From assembly GCF_029892155.1 (NCBI RefSeq), contig NZ_JARZAG010000029.1, forward strand, positions 1 to 64,000: a stretch of DNA of 64,000 nucleotides, read 5' to 3'. A program made the translations under genes and the position numbers. The notes below the pieces were generated by a model. That model saw nothing but the letters and a program-made list of their open reading frames with translations, had not been told where the DNA came from and made no database searches. The stretch's first letter is position 1, and each line of letters opens with the position of its first letter. Origin of the DNA: Kitasatospora sp. GAS204B (GTDB lineage Bacteria; Actinomycetota; Actinomycetes; Streptomycetales; Streptomycetaceae). Positions 33,684 through 41,629 of this stretch are shown piece after piece.

Positions 33684-33890
33684 TCATCCATGCGCAAGGA
33701 CCAGTTCCTGCGTCCCGGTGACCGTGCCGTCAGCGTTCTTCGTCAAGCGGACGACCAGGACGTGCTTGCGATCCGCCGGCACGGTCACCGAGAACGGCTG
33801 ACCATCGTTCAGACCGGGCGCCTTGAAGTCCACCCGGGACCCGAAGGCTCCGCCGGCTGTGGGCACATCCCGCGAGGTACGTGACGTCAT
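33684..33890 (-). CDS. Short ORF of unknown origin, possibly a gene remnant
   Basis: An ATG at 33890 opens 68 codons (GSRVDFKAPGLNDGQPFSVTVPADRKHVLVVRL) that look like real beta-rich protein with Streptomyces codon use. It overlaps the 3' end of the XRE regulator gene by 4 bases (ATGA-type overlap). No signal peptide or known domain is seen. It may be a small coupled gene or the C-terminal remainder of a larger secreted protein. Confidence 0.35.
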   Translation of the reverse strand: MTSRTSRDVPTAGGAFGSRVDFKAPGLNDGQPFSVTVPADRKHVLVVRLTKNADGTVTGTQELVLAHG

Positions 33891-34759
33891 GGATGTGGCG
33901 CAGAGTTCGGGCCGGCCGTGGCGGACCAGCCGGCGAGCAGCTTCAGGCCGTCGGCCGCGGCGGTTCCGGGTGGCGCGCTGTAGACGACCAGGCTCAGGCC
34001 GCTTTCGTCCGGCAGGATCATGGTCTCCTGATCGAGTTCCAAGTCGCCGACGAGCGGATGGTTGAGGCGTTGCGTGCTCTCGCGGAAGACATGGACGTCG
34101 TGGGATCCCCACATCACGCGGAAGGCATCGCTGCGGGTGGACAGTTCGCCGATCAGGTTCGACAGCTCCCGGTCGTAGGGGTTCTTCCCCGCCTCGATGC
34201 GCAGCGCGCCTACGCCGAAACGGGCCATGCGTTCCCAGTTGACGTAGAACCGCCTGGCTGCGGGGTTGAGGAACGCGAACCGGGCGACGTTCGCCCCGCA
34301 GGTCGGGTCGGCGAACATCTCCGAGTACAGCGCCCGGCCCAACGCGTTGGCGGCCAGCGTGTCCAGACGGTTGTTCATCACGTACACCGGCAGCTCCGGC
34401 ATCCCCTCGACGATCCGCGCCACGCTCGGCCGCACCGTCGGCCGAACCGCCCGTTGCCGAACCCGCGGCTCGGGCCCCGGCCCGGCAGCGCGGGCGAGGT
34501 CGCACAGATACATGCGCTCCGTGTCGTCGAGCCGCAGGGCCTGGGCGAGGGCGGCCAGCACGCTGTCGGAGACACCTTTGAGGTTGCCGCGCTCCAAGCG
34601 CGTGTAGTACTCGACGCTCACCCCGGCGAGCGCCGCGACCTCACCCCTGCGCAGTCCGGACACCCGACGCTGACCATACGCCGGCAGACCCGCCTGCTCG
34701 GGGCTGATCTTGTCGCGCCGGGAGCGGAGGAAAGCGCTGACTGCGTCCCGGTTGTCCAT
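33887..34759 (-). CDS. XRE-family regulator with MmyB-like ligand-binding domain
   Basis: A 290-residue regulator. The N-terminal XRE helix-turn-helix reads LRRGEVAALAGVSVEYYTRLERGNLKGVSDSVLAALAQAL (about residues 36-75). The rest is the MmyB-like PAS-fold ligand domain (PVYVMNNRLDTLAANALGRALY, NVARFAFLNPAARRFYVNWE). Streptomycetes carry many of these beside small enzyme genes. It is divergent from a SnoaL-like gene, which it probably represses, across 184 bases. Start ATG at 34759. Confidence 0.88.
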   Translation of the reverse strand: MDNRDAVSAFLRSRRDKISPEQAGLPAYGQRRVSGLRRGEVAALAGVSVEYYTRLERGNLKGVSDSVLAALAQALRLDDTERMYLCDLARAAGPGPEPRVRQRAVRPTVRPSVARIVEGMPELPVYVMNNRLDTLAANALGRALYSEMFADPTCGANVARFAFLNPAARRFYVNWERMARFGVGALRIEAGKNPYDRELSNLIGELSTRSDAFRVMWGSHDVHVFRESTQRLNHPLVGDLELDQETMILPDESGLSLVVYSAPPGTAAADGLKLLAGWSATAGPNSAPHP

Positions 34760-34943
34760 GAGCACAGGGTAGGCGGGCCGCGTGACGGGTGAGGGGCCCT
34801 GCAAGTACCCCTCACGGCGGAGACTCCCCCGCCACGACCACCTCCCGTTGCATGGTGCGTGCCCCGATCCCCGGGGCCCGGCCGGTGCGAGGACATTCGC
34901 GCCCCGGCCGACCTTTCCTGAACAAGACTGGAGGGCACAGAAG

Positions 34944-35378
34944 ATGAGCAACCTGACCGAGACGGTGACGCAGAGCCCGTCGGATGTCGTGCGAGGGCTG
35001 TATGACGCGCTGCGCAAGGGCGACGTGCCGGGTGTCCTGGCCAAGCTCGCCCAGGAGGTGATCGTCGACGAGCCGAAGCAACTCCCCTACGGCGGCGTGC
35101 ACGAGGGCCGCGAGGCGTTCGTGCAGTCGGTCGTGGGCGTGATGATGGGCTACGCCGACGTCGCCATCACCGAGGCGGAGGTGTTCGAGGGCCCGGCCGG
35201 CGTCATCGGAACGCTCATCGGAACGCTCACGGCTCACACCACCGGCGAGGAGTTCCCGCTGACCCTGGTCGAGATCCACCAGGTCGAGGACGGCATGGTC
35301 CGCAAGATCGACGTCTACGCCAAGAACCCCCACGAGCTCGCCGCGTTCTACGCACGCGCCGAGGCGGGCACCCGCTGA
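34944..35378 (+). CDS. SnoaL/NTF2-like protein
   Basis: A 144-residue cytoplasmic NTF2-fold protein (VVRGLYDALRKGDVPGVLAKLAQEVIVDEPKQLPYGGVHEGREAFVQ). The start follows a GGAGG-type site. Members of the fold include hydrolases, dehydratases and cyclases, but the catalytic residues are not conserved enough to predict a reaction. It is the presumed target of the divergent MmyB-like regulator. The following 207 bases up to 35586 (convergent VOC gene) show no gene or clear terminator. Confidence 0.75.
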   Translation: MSNLTETVTQSPSDVVRGLYDALRKGDVPGVLAKLAQEVIVDEPKQLPYGGVHEGREAFVQSVVGVMMGYADVAITEAEVFEGPAGVIGTLIGTLTAHTTGEEFPLTLVEIHQVEDGMVRKIDVYAKNPHELAAFYARAEAGTR

Positions 35379-35585
35379 CGGTCACACGCTTCACCGAGGT
35401 GGGCGGCCGCCCGGACCTGGACGATCGCGTCCTGAGCGGCCCCGGCCGCCCCCTGGATGGGGTGGTCGGGGCCTTTCGTCGCTCCTGTACGCTCGGCCGG
35501 CTGTCGACGCAGCGCGACCCGAGGACCATCGTCCAAAGCCGAACCGTCAGCCGACACTCCTCGACAGCGATCGCTGCCCGAGCCG

Positions 35586-35942
35586 TCAGCCGTGCAGGGT
35601 GACGACGTACCCGTCGGGGTCGGTGAATGCGAAGGTCCGGCCGAACGGGCCGTCGAACGGCGGGGTCACGATCCGCACGCCGTGCTCGACCAGGTCGTTG
35701 TGGATCTTCTCGACGTCCTCGGCCTTGAGCCACAGCGCCACGCCCCAGCCGAGCTTGTCGACGGCGTCCAGGTCGACCACGGGTTCGCGCACCGCGAACG
35801 GGACGGGCCGGGTGTCGAAGACCACCGCGTGGGGCGGGGAGGTGAGGGCGCGGGTGAGCCCGAGCCTTTCTTCGTAGAAGCGTGCGGAGGCCTCCAGGTC
35901 GTGTACCTGAAGCGCGATGAACGACGGTCCGACGACAGCCAT
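35586..35942 (-). CDS. VOC-family protein controlled by MarR
   Basis: A 118-residue VOC protein (FIALQVHDLEASARFYEERLGLTRAL, then VALWLKAEDVEKIHNDL and FAFTDPDGYVVTLHG). The pattern is that of glyoxalase-like or bleomycin-resistance-like proteins. It is divergent from a MarR gene across a 115-base region with clear inverted repeats, so it is likely induced by the MarR ligand. The substrate is unknown. Confidence 0.85.
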   Translation of the reverse strand: MAVVGPSFIALQVHDLEASARFYEERLGLTRALTSPPHAVVFDTRPVPFAVREPVVDLDAVDKLGWGVALWLKAEDVEKIHNDLVEHGVRIVTPPFDGPFGRTFAFTDPDGYVVTLHG

Positions 35943-35960
35943 GGTGAGAACACCCTTTCA

Positions 35961-36023
35961 GTATCAGGAAACCTGACATTAAGAGTAGATCCGCACCCCG
36001 AACAATGCAAGGTAACCTGATAC
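35961..36023. promoter_or_regulatory. MarR operator region
   Basis: A dyad TCAGG-AAA-CCTGA lies at 35964-35976. GTATCAGG at 35961-35968 recurs as its exact complement CCTGATAC at 36016-36023. The two sites flank the shared promoter region of the divergent VOC and MarR genes and are the likely MarR binding sites. Confidence 0.6.
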
Positions 36024-36057
36024 AAGCCAGGCAAGACCAAAGGCGAAGGAGGGGACC

Positions 36058-36528
36058 ATGAGTGGTTCACACCGGCCGGAGAACACCGCCGACCGGCCCG
36101 GATACCTGATCAAACGGGCCCAGGCCGCACTCAACGCCCAGATGACCCGGGCCCTGCACCAACACGGCGTCACGCTCGCCCAGTTCGCCGCGCTCACGGC
36201 CCTGGCCGAGGAACCAGGCCTGTCCAACGCCGAGCTGGCGCGACGCGCGTTCATCACCCCGCAGAGCATGAACGAGAACCTGCGCGAGCTCGAACAGCGC
36301 ACCTGGGTCACCCGCAGCCACCACCCCACCCACGGCAGGATCCGGCAGACCGAGCTCACCGAGCAGGGGCGCACAACCCTGCAGGCCTGCGACGCCACGG
36401 TGACGCTCATCGAGCAACGCATGCTCGCCGAACTCGACCCCGGCCAGCGCCGCCAACTCGCCACGGCGCTGCGCACCTGCATCGCCGCCCTGAACCCCGC
36501 ACAACCGGAGGCGCTCGAAGCGCCGTGA
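36058..36528 (+). CDS. MarR-family regulator
   Basis: A 156-residue MarR protein with a strong GAAGGAGG site before the ATG. The winged helix is readable (LAQFAALTALAEEPGLSNAELARRAFITPQSMNENLRELEQRTWVTRSHHPTHGRIRQTELTEQG). These dimeric repressors respond to small phenolic or oxidising compounds. It should control itself and the divergent VOC gene. Confidence 0.9.
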   Translation: MSGSHRPENTADRPGYLIKRAQAALNAQMTRALHQHGVTLAQFAALTALAEEPGLSNAELARRAFITPQSMNENLRELEQRTWVTRSHHPTHGRIRQTELTEQGRTTLQACDATVTLIEQRMLAELDPGQRRQLATALRTCIAALNPAQPEALEAP

Positions 36529-36645
36529 CCGGCCGAAACACTCCAGCCGGCCGGCAGGTCGCACCTGTGCGGTAGAACGTGCCAGACACTTGCCCCGCCG
36601 CTGGTGGAGGGCGGAGCGGCTCAGCCTTCGCGCGCCTCATGATGC

Positions 36646-36945
36646 GTGGGTGCTCAGCCAGAGCAACTGGCCCCCGAAGTCACGCTGCCCGACATCGGCG
36701 ACTACGTGCGCTGGGCCATGATCCTGCCGCCGAACGGCTCGCTGGAGAACCTGACCGCGCAGGACGCCGTGCTGTCCAGGATGGAAGGTTGGCACCCGCA
36801 TCTGCGACGCGATCCACGCCGCCTCCCCGACCTGCGGCAACGGCGCGAACACCGCACTGCCCGACGCCGACTTGCTGCGCCGCTGCCTGATCGAGGAAGG
36901 CGAAGGCCGCCAAGATCCGCTCAGCGCGGTCGACGACACGAAGCC
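36646..36945 (+). pseudogene. Frameshifted remnant of a FAD-dependent monooxygenase
   Basis: Two pieces of a flavin monooxygenase C-terminal half lie next to each other in different frames. The first (from 36658) reads PEVTLPDIGDYVRWAMILPP and LSRMEGWHPHLRR. The second, shifted by one base (from 36800), reads ICDAIHAASPTCGNGANTALPDADLLRRCL, the GDAAHxxxPxxGxGxNxAxxDA-type FAD motif. The stretch that should separate them is missing. There is no start and no FAD-binding N-terminus. A deletion derivative of a former gene. Confidence 0.65.
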
Positions 36946-36981
36946 GTCCCGGGTGACGAGTTTCGCGCCGGCTGCCTGGCC

Positions 36982-37095
36982 GAAGCGGGCGAAGTAGCGT
37001 CCCATCATGACGAAGTCCGCTCCCATCGCCAGCGCCAGGGCCACGTGGTAGTCGTGCGCCAGTCCGCCGTCGGAGCAGATCGGCACGTACTCGCC
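36982..37095 (-). pseudogene. IMP-dehydrogenase-like (GuaB family) fragment
   Basis: On the minus strand this short frame reads GEYVPICSDGGLAHDYHVALALAMGADFVMMGRYFARF, which matches the phosphate-binding part of IMP dehydrogenase-type barrels. Nothing before or after it belongs to that family. It abuts the monooxygenase remnant on the other strand and the TetR gene. It is a relic, not a working gene. Confidence 0.65.
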
Positions 37096-37114
37096 GGCGG
37101 CCCCTCGCTCCGGC

Positions 37115-37717
37115 TCAGCTCCTGAGCGGCTGGGCCGTCGGTGCCAGGCCGGCGAGGAAGACGTCCACCAGGCGTCGCGCGGCTCGGTGCCAGTCGGTGA
37201 CGTGCGGGAGTTGTTGCGCCATCAGCGCGCCGAAGATCACCAGGTCGGCCGTGCGCACGTCGTCCCGGATCGTGCCGTCCTGCCTGCCCCGGCTCAGCAG
37301 CGAGCCGAGCTCGCGGTGCACCTCGGTCTGGAGGGCGAGGGTGTCCTGGTCGAGGGGCATCGGACCGCCGTGCAGGGGCAGTACGAGGTCGGGACCGTGC
37401 TCGATGGTCTGGTCGAGGAAGCAGCGCACGGCTTCGAGTCCGGACTGATCGGTCTCGGCGGCCCGGCCGGCCGCGCCCAGGACGAGTTGGAAGGAGCGGT
37501 GCGTCAGGGCGCCGAGCAGGGCTTCGCGCGAGGGGAAGTGGCGGTAGACGGTGCCCACGCCGACTCCCGCGTCCGCCGCGACGGTCGCCATCGGTACTGC
37601 GGTGCCCTCCCGCCTGACAGCGGCGGCCGCCGCCGCCAGCACCCGGTCCCGGTTGTCGGCCGCGTCACGCCGCAGCTCCCGCCGCGGGGCGCTTTCGTTC
37701 GACTCTGCCTTCGTCAC
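37115..37717 (-). CDS. TetR-family repressor
   Basis: A 200-residue TetR protein. The helix-turn-helix is VPMATVAADAGVGVGTVYRHFPSREALLGALTHRSF (about residues 41-75), followed by an alpha-helical ligand domain with a SatD/TetR_C-like end (DLVIFGALMAQQLP). It is divergent from a region that now holds only hydrolase debris and a cupin gene, so its original target gene may have been lost. Confidence 0.88.
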   Translation of the reverse strand: MTKAESNESAPRRELRRDAADNRDRVLAAAAAAVRREGTAVPMATVAADAGVGVGTVYRHFPSREALLGALTHRSFQLVLGAAGRAAETDQSGLEAVRCFLDQTIEHGPDLVLPLHGGPMPLDQDTLALQTEVHRELGSLLSRGRQDGTIRDDVRTADLVIFGALMAQQLPHVTDWHRAARRLVDVFLAGLAPTAQPLRS

Positions 37718-37857
37718 ACCGTCGATGATGGCACCACCGCCGCCCTCGTCCGACAGCCCGTCCGCGTCATTGACGCTCCATCAAACGGACGATACTGTCC
37801 GCTTAGTCGTGTCGATGGCGGCGGTTCCCCGTACTACCCGATGCCACCGGAAGGTTG

Positions 37858-38156
37858 GGACCACATGGTCGACGTGGACGCAGCGCCGTTCGAAGTCGAG
37901 GTGCGCGGGCGCGGCCCCTGTCCGATCGTGCTGGGCGCGTCTCCCCACCAGAAGGCGCTGCGTCACCTACCGCTACGCCTCGAGTGACCAGAGCGACCTC
38001 GATGTCTTCGTCAAGGTCTCGTTGGTGTCCGCGGACCCCGACGCCGGGCTGCCGATCAAGGTCACCCAGGGCTGGCCGCGCGCCTCGCACCGCGCCGAGG
38101 ACCCCGAACTGACCGCGAAACCCGAACCCGATCCCGAACCTCGAACGGAGCTCGCA
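37858..38156 (+). pseudogene. Remnants of hydrolase genes upstream of the cupin gene
   Basis: Two unrelated-looking pieces precede the cupin gene. The frame at 37865-37984 (VDAAPFEVEVRGRGPCPIVL) resembles the start of an alpha/beta hydrolase, tentatively. The next, from about 37975 in another frame (SDLDVFVKVSLVSADPDAGLPIKVTQGWPRASHRAEDPEL), resembles the C-terminal jelly-roll of CocE/NonD or X-Pro dipeptidyl-peptidase (S15) hydrolases. The second runs in frame into the cupin ATG without a stop, but the cupin has its own ribosome binding site. Confidence 0.5.
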
Positions 38157-38618
38157 ATGAGCATGCTCTACCTCGCGCAACCCGAGCAGCAGCAACAACT
38201 CGAATGGCTCGGCGGCGGCACGCTGGCGATGCTGCTCGACGCCAAGGCCACCGACGGCCAGCTGATGATGGGGCGCTTCGACGTCGCCGAGGGCGAGGCG
38301 CCGCCGTATCACATGCACACCCGTGAGGATGAGATCTTCCTGCTGATCAAGGGCACCGCCCTGGTGTGGTGCGACGATCAGGAGTACGAACTCGCCGAGG
38401 GCGGCGTGGTGTTCCTGCCGAAGCTGAAGCCGCACGGGTACCGCATCACCTCCAAGAAGGCCGACCTGCTGGTGGTCAACACGCCGGCCGGGATCGAGGA
38501 GATGTTCCGGGAGGGCGGCCGCGACAAGTCCACGCCGCGCCCGCCCGGCTTCCAGGTGACGCCCGACCCCGCCCTCGTCGAGAAGTACGGCAGCGTCATC
38601 GTGGGGCCGCCGCGCTGA
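38157..38618 (+). CDS. Cupin, quercetin 2,3-dioxygenase-like
   Basis: A 153-residue single cupin from the ATG at 38157 (GGAG upstream). The metal-binding motif 1 is APPYHMHTREDEIFLLIKG (His, His, Glu ligands) and motif 2 is VFLPKLKPHGYRI with the late histidine. Similar proteins are annotated as quercetin dioxygenase-like and bind a divalent metal. The frame is open upstream into hydrolase debris, but the domain itself is complete. The gene probably survived the rearrangement that destroyed its neighbours. Confidence 0.78.
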   Translation: MSMLYLAQPEQQQQLEWLGGGTLAMLLDAKATDGQLMMGRFDVAEGEAPPYHMHTREDEIFLLIKGTALVWCDDQEYELAEGGVVFLPKLKPHGYRITSKKADLLVVNTPAGIEEMFREGGRDKSTPRPPGFQVTPDPALVEKYGSVIVGPPR

Positions 38619-38667
38619 CGATCCGTCAGGGACGCTCCGGGGGACGTTCAGGGACGCTCAGGGAAGC

Positions 38668-39780
38668 TCAGCGGGTCGGCGCGGGAACCATGTGGTCGAG
38701 TGCCTGCGCACAGCCCGTCGCTGCCTCGCTCGAGCGCGGCAGCATGACGCTCTCGTAGGCGCGGACGGCATCGTCGACGGTGGGTTCGGTGACGAGGGCG
38801 TGGGCGAGGTCGGCGCCGTCGAGCATGGCGAGGTTGGCGCCCAGCCCGACCGGCGGCATCAGGTGCGCGGCGTCGCCGAGCAGCGTGACGCCGGGAACGT
38901 GCGCCCAGGTGTGCGGAGCGGGCAGCACGAACAGGGGCCGGTTGACGAACCCACTGTCGCTGTTCCGCAGCAGGTAGCGCAGGCTCTCGTCCCAGCCGTC
39001 GAACATCCGCAGCAGGTGTGTCCGCACGGCCCGCTTGTCGTCGAGGTCGACACCCGCGGCCACCTGCCAGTCCGCCGGCGCGCGGAAGGCGACGTAGGCG
39101 CGGATGTGGTCATTGCTGTTGCGCTGGGCGAACAGGGTCCCGTCGACGCCCTTGGCCAGCATCGATCCGTTGCCGACCAGCCGCATGAGGTCGGGGTGGC
39201 GGGTGTCGCAGCGGTCGAAGCCGACCTCGACGAAGGTGACACCGGTGTAGCCGGGGACGGCGTCCGACAGGGCCGGGCGGACCCGCGACCAAGCGCCGTC
39301 GGCGCCGACCACCAGGTCGAACTCCTCGGCGGTGCCGTCACCGAATTGCAGCCGGCAGGTGCCGTCCGGCAGCGGGGTGGCCCCGCTGACGGCGTGGCCC
39401 CAGCGCACCGTGTCCTCGGTGAGCGAGTCCAGGAGCAGCGCGCGCAGTTGGCCTCGGTCGATCTCCGGCCGAGGCCCTTCTCCGGTGGCCGGCACCTGCT
39501 GCGCCAGCGGGGCGGCGGTGGCGAAGTCGAGCACGCGCCACTCGTCTCCTTCGGGGCGGGACAGCGCCTGGAACCGGTCGAACAGCCCGGCCGCGCGCAG
39601 GGCGGCCTGGCCGGTGTCGGCGTGCATGTCCAGGGTGCCGCCCTGCGGGCGGGCGTCGGCGGCTGCCTCGCGTTCGAAGACGGTGACGGAGCGGCCGTGT
39701 TGCTGAAGGACTCGAGCGCAGATGAGGCCACCGAGGCCGGCGCCGACGATCGCGATGCGGGGGTCACGAGCAGAGTTCAT
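38668..39780 (-). CDS. TetX-like FAD-dependent monooxygenase
   Basis: A 370-residue group A flavoprotein monooxygenase. The dinucleotide-binding motif is IAIVGAGLGGLICARVLQQHG, the DG motif is LVVGADGAWSRVR and the second FAD motif is GVTLLGDAAHLMPPVGLGANLAMLDG. The sequence PQGGTLDMHADTGQAALRAAGL is typical of the TetX tetracycline-inactivating group and its many homologues of other specificity. It is divergent from a TetR gene with paired operators. It hydroxylates an aromatic or antibiotic-like compound; resistance to tetracyclines should not be assumed. Confidence 0.85.
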   Translation of the reverse strand: MNSARDPRIAIVGAGLGGLICARVLQQHGRSVTVFEREAAADARPQGGTLDMHADTGQAALRAAGLFDRFQALSRPEGDEWRVLDFATAAPLAQQVPATGEGPRPEIDRGQLRALLLDSLTEDTVRWGHAVSGATPLPDGTCRLQFGDGTAEEFDLVVGADGAWSRVRPALSDAVPGYTGVTFVEVGFDRCDTRHPDLMRLVGNGSMLAKGVDGTLFAQRNSNDHIRAYVAFRAPADWQVAAGVDLDDKRAVRTHLLRMFDGWDESLRYLLRNSDSGFVNRPLFVLPAPHTWAHVPGVTLLGDAAHLMPPVGLGANLAMLDGADLAHALVTEPTVDDAVRAYESVMLPRSSEAATGCAQALDHMVPAPTR

Positions 39781-39853
39781 GGGAGTGTCCCTCGGGAGGT
39801 TGGGTGAGCCGCCGGGAGGCCGGCGCTACCAAGAAAGCACACTCATGAAATAA

Positions 39854-39885
39854 GTGCAACGACTACACTTTCATAGCCGTTGCAC
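39854..39885. promoter_or_regulatory. TetR operator between monooxygenase and TetR genes
   Basis: GTGCAACG (39854-39861) is repeated as its complement CGTTGCAC (39878-39885), and ATGAAA/TTTCAT (39845-39850, 39869-39874) interleaves with it. The sites lie in the 124-base gap between the divergent monooxygenase and TetR genes, the expected place for a shared repressor operator. Confidence 0.55.
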
Positions 39886-39904
39886 CCTGGAGTACAGTGG
39901 GCGA

Positions 39905-40498
39905 GTGACCGAACCCACCGGGCGCCGCGAGCGCAAGAAGGCCCAGACCCGCCAGTCCCTGGCCGACGCCGCACTCGAACTCTTCCTGGAGTGCGGCTAC
40001 GACCAGGTCGGCGTCAAGGACGTCGCCGACGCCGCCGACGTCTCGGTGACCACCCTGTTCAAGCACTTCTCCGGCAAGGAAGCCCTGGTCTTCGACCAGG
40101 ACGACGACCTGGAAGCCGCGCTCGTCGCCGCCGTGCGCGACCGCACCGACGGGCAGTCGATCCCGCAGGCGCTGCGCGAGCACATCCTGCTGAAGCAGAC
40201 CCAGTTGGCCGTCCATGCCACGGACTCGCGGTTCGCCGACTTCACGCGCCTGGTGCAGGAGACCCCGGCGCTGCGCGACTACGCCCAGCGGATGTGGACG
40301 CGCCACGAAGCGGCGCTGGCGCGGGCCATCGCCGAGGCGGTCGGCGTCCCCGAGGACGAGGTCAGCTGCGCGGCCCTGGCGCGTTTCGCTCTCGAGTCCC
40401 GCAGCCTCATCCTGCGGCACCCCGAGCCGCGCCGAGCCGCCGACGAGGCCTTCGCGTTGCTCGAACACGGCTGGGCGGCCGCCCACCCGGGCAGCTGA
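39905..40498 (+). CDS. TetR-family repressor of the TetX-like gene
   Basis: A 197-residue TetR protein. The GTG at 39905 has no ribosome binding site and may be leaderless; in-frame upstream codons run through the operator. The helix-turn-helix reads VGVKDVADAADVSVTTLFKHFSGKEALVFD. The C-terminal part is a generic helical effector domain. It should repress itself and the divergent monooxygenase, responding to the substrate of the latter. Confidence 0.87.
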   Translation: MTEPTGRRERKKAQTRQSLADAALELFLECGYDQVGVKDVADAADVSVTTLFKHFSGKEALVFDQDDDLEAALVAAVRDRTDGQSIPQALREHILLKQTQLAVHATDSRFADFTRLVQETPALRDYAQRMWTRHEAALARAIAEAVGVPEDEVSCAALARFALESRSLILRHPEPRRAADEAFALLEHGWAAAHPGS

Positions 40499-40536
40499 CC
40501 CGGCGCAGGCGGGCCGACGTGCGATGTGCGGGCGGG

Positions 40537-40701
40537 TCAGCGCAGGGAACGCCGGCTGTGCGACGAGCGCACGGCGATGTACACCACGTCGGCGACGAGG
40601 AGGACCGCGCCGATGACGAGGAGGAAGATCAGCCCGTGCACGACGGCGCCGACGATACCCAGCAGGATCGCCACGATGACGATGAACAGGAAGAGGACCA
40701 T
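40537..40701 (-). CDS. Small hydrophobic membrane protein
   Basis: A 54-residue protein from an ATG behind GGGGAG. It has two hydrophobic helices (MVLFLFIVIVAILLGIVGAVV and LIFLLVIGAVLLVADVVYIAV) and a basic tail (RSSHSRRSLR). Very similar small hydrophobic proteins recur in streptomycete genomes without known function. It stands between a convergent TetR gene and a PRC-barrel gene on the same strand. Confidence 0.75.
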   Translation of the reverse strand: MVLFLFIVIVAILLGIVGAVVHGLIFLLVIGAVLLVADVVYIAVRSSHSRRSLR

Positions 40702-40733
40702 CGCATGACTCCCCGGTGGTAGTTCCGAAGTGC

Positions 40734-41090
40734 TCAACGGCGGGCGAGTTGGCGCTCTCCGCCGGCGCCCACCTGGTAGGTCAGGCCGTAGTGCCGGAAC
40801 ACGGCCTCCTCGTCCTCGGCGGGCAGGATGTCGTCCATACCGATCGCCGGGCAACCCTTCACCAGTGCCTTGTCGAAGGCGACCTTCACATACCCGGGCC
40901 CCACGCTCGCGCCGTCCAACGGCACGAATACCAGGCGATGTCGGGTGGGCAGGCCGATCTGGACGGTCGCCATCGCCGGCTCATCGGTGCTGGTGTCCAC
41001 GTACACCGCCTCCAGCGCGCCGATCTTGTGGCCACCCGAGTCCACGACGTCATGGGTGCGCCACTCACGGATGTCGCCCATCTCGATCAT
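40734..41090 (-). CDS. PRC-barrel domain protein
   Basis: A 118-residue protein from the ATG at 41090 behind AGGGAG. The fold pattern GDIREWRTHDVVDSGGHKIGALEAVYVDTSTDEPAMATVQ is that of PRC-barrels, found in RimM, photosynthetic reaction centres and many small actinobacterial stress proteins. No catalytic role is known. It lies 32 bases upstream of the small membrane protein on the same strand, so the two may be co-transcribed. Confidence 0.8.
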   Translation of the reverse strand: MIEMGDIREWRTHDVVDSGGHKIGALEAVYVDTSTDEPAMATVQIGLPTRHRLVFVPLDGASVGPGYVKVAFDKALVKGCPAIGMDDILPAEDEEAVFRHYGLTYQVGAGGERQLARR

Positions 41091-41362
41091 CTCGGCTCCC
41101 TTCACACCGCACGGGGCACGACGGGCCCCGCCCGGCCTCCGCCGGCCTGTACCTTCCAGCTTGCGCCCGATCCCTCCATGAACACCAGCCCCTCCTGCTC
41201 CATGAACACCAACCCCTCCCGCCTGACGGTCCGTCACCAATGAACCGTCCTGACACAGGCCCCCTTCGGTGTCGGCGACAGTCCACCGGTCGCCACGCCG
41301 CCGTCGTGCCCGTACGGTCGGGTGCAGGTGGAGGATCGGAATCGTCGTCGCGGGAGGTCAAG

Positions 41363-41614
41363 GTGCGGCACTATCGGTGGATCCTCGAGGTCCAGGACGA
41401 CGAGGGCCTCTGGTCCCGGCGAACTGGTGCCCCGATGTCGAATCCGCTGGACTACGACGGGCCGCCCCAGCAGGCGGCGAACCACCTGCGGGACGTGTTC
41501 GTCCGCACGCTGTCCGAACCCGCTCCCGGCCCCCGGGCTGTCAGGGTCCGCGTCCGCGAGGAAGGCGACCCCGCCGACGGTGCCCAGGCCGAGAGCGAGT
41601 GGTCACAGGGCTAG
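41363..41614 (+). CDS. Small protein of unknown function
   Basis: An 83-residue protein from a GTG with GGGAGG five bases upstream. The sequence (HYRWILEVQDDEGLWSRRTG, PPQQAANHLRDVFVRTL, AVRVRVREEG) looks globular and coding. No known domain. It is divergent from the PRC-barrel gene and convergent with the DUF5994-like gene. Confidence 0.55.
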   Translation: MRHYRWILEVQDDEGLWSRRTGAPMSNPLDYDGPPQQAANHLRDVFVRTLSEPAPGPRAVRVRVREEGDPADGAQAESEWSQG

Positions 41615-41629
41615 GGCAGGAACGCCTGG

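Noticed and set aside
36637..37086. Minus-strand frame of about 149 codons as an intact gene
   Set aside because: Only its first about 35 residues are IMP-dehydrogenase-like; the rest is antisense to a monooxygenase remnant. Treated as debris.
36529..38156. Recent mobile element insertion
   Set aside because: No transposase, integrase, terminal inverted repeats or target duplication found; fragments of ordinary genes explain the region better.
38668..39780. Calling the flavoprotein a tetracycline-resistance gene
   Set aside because: Family resemblance to TetX is clear, but most homologues have other substrates and no diagnostic active-site comparison could be made here.
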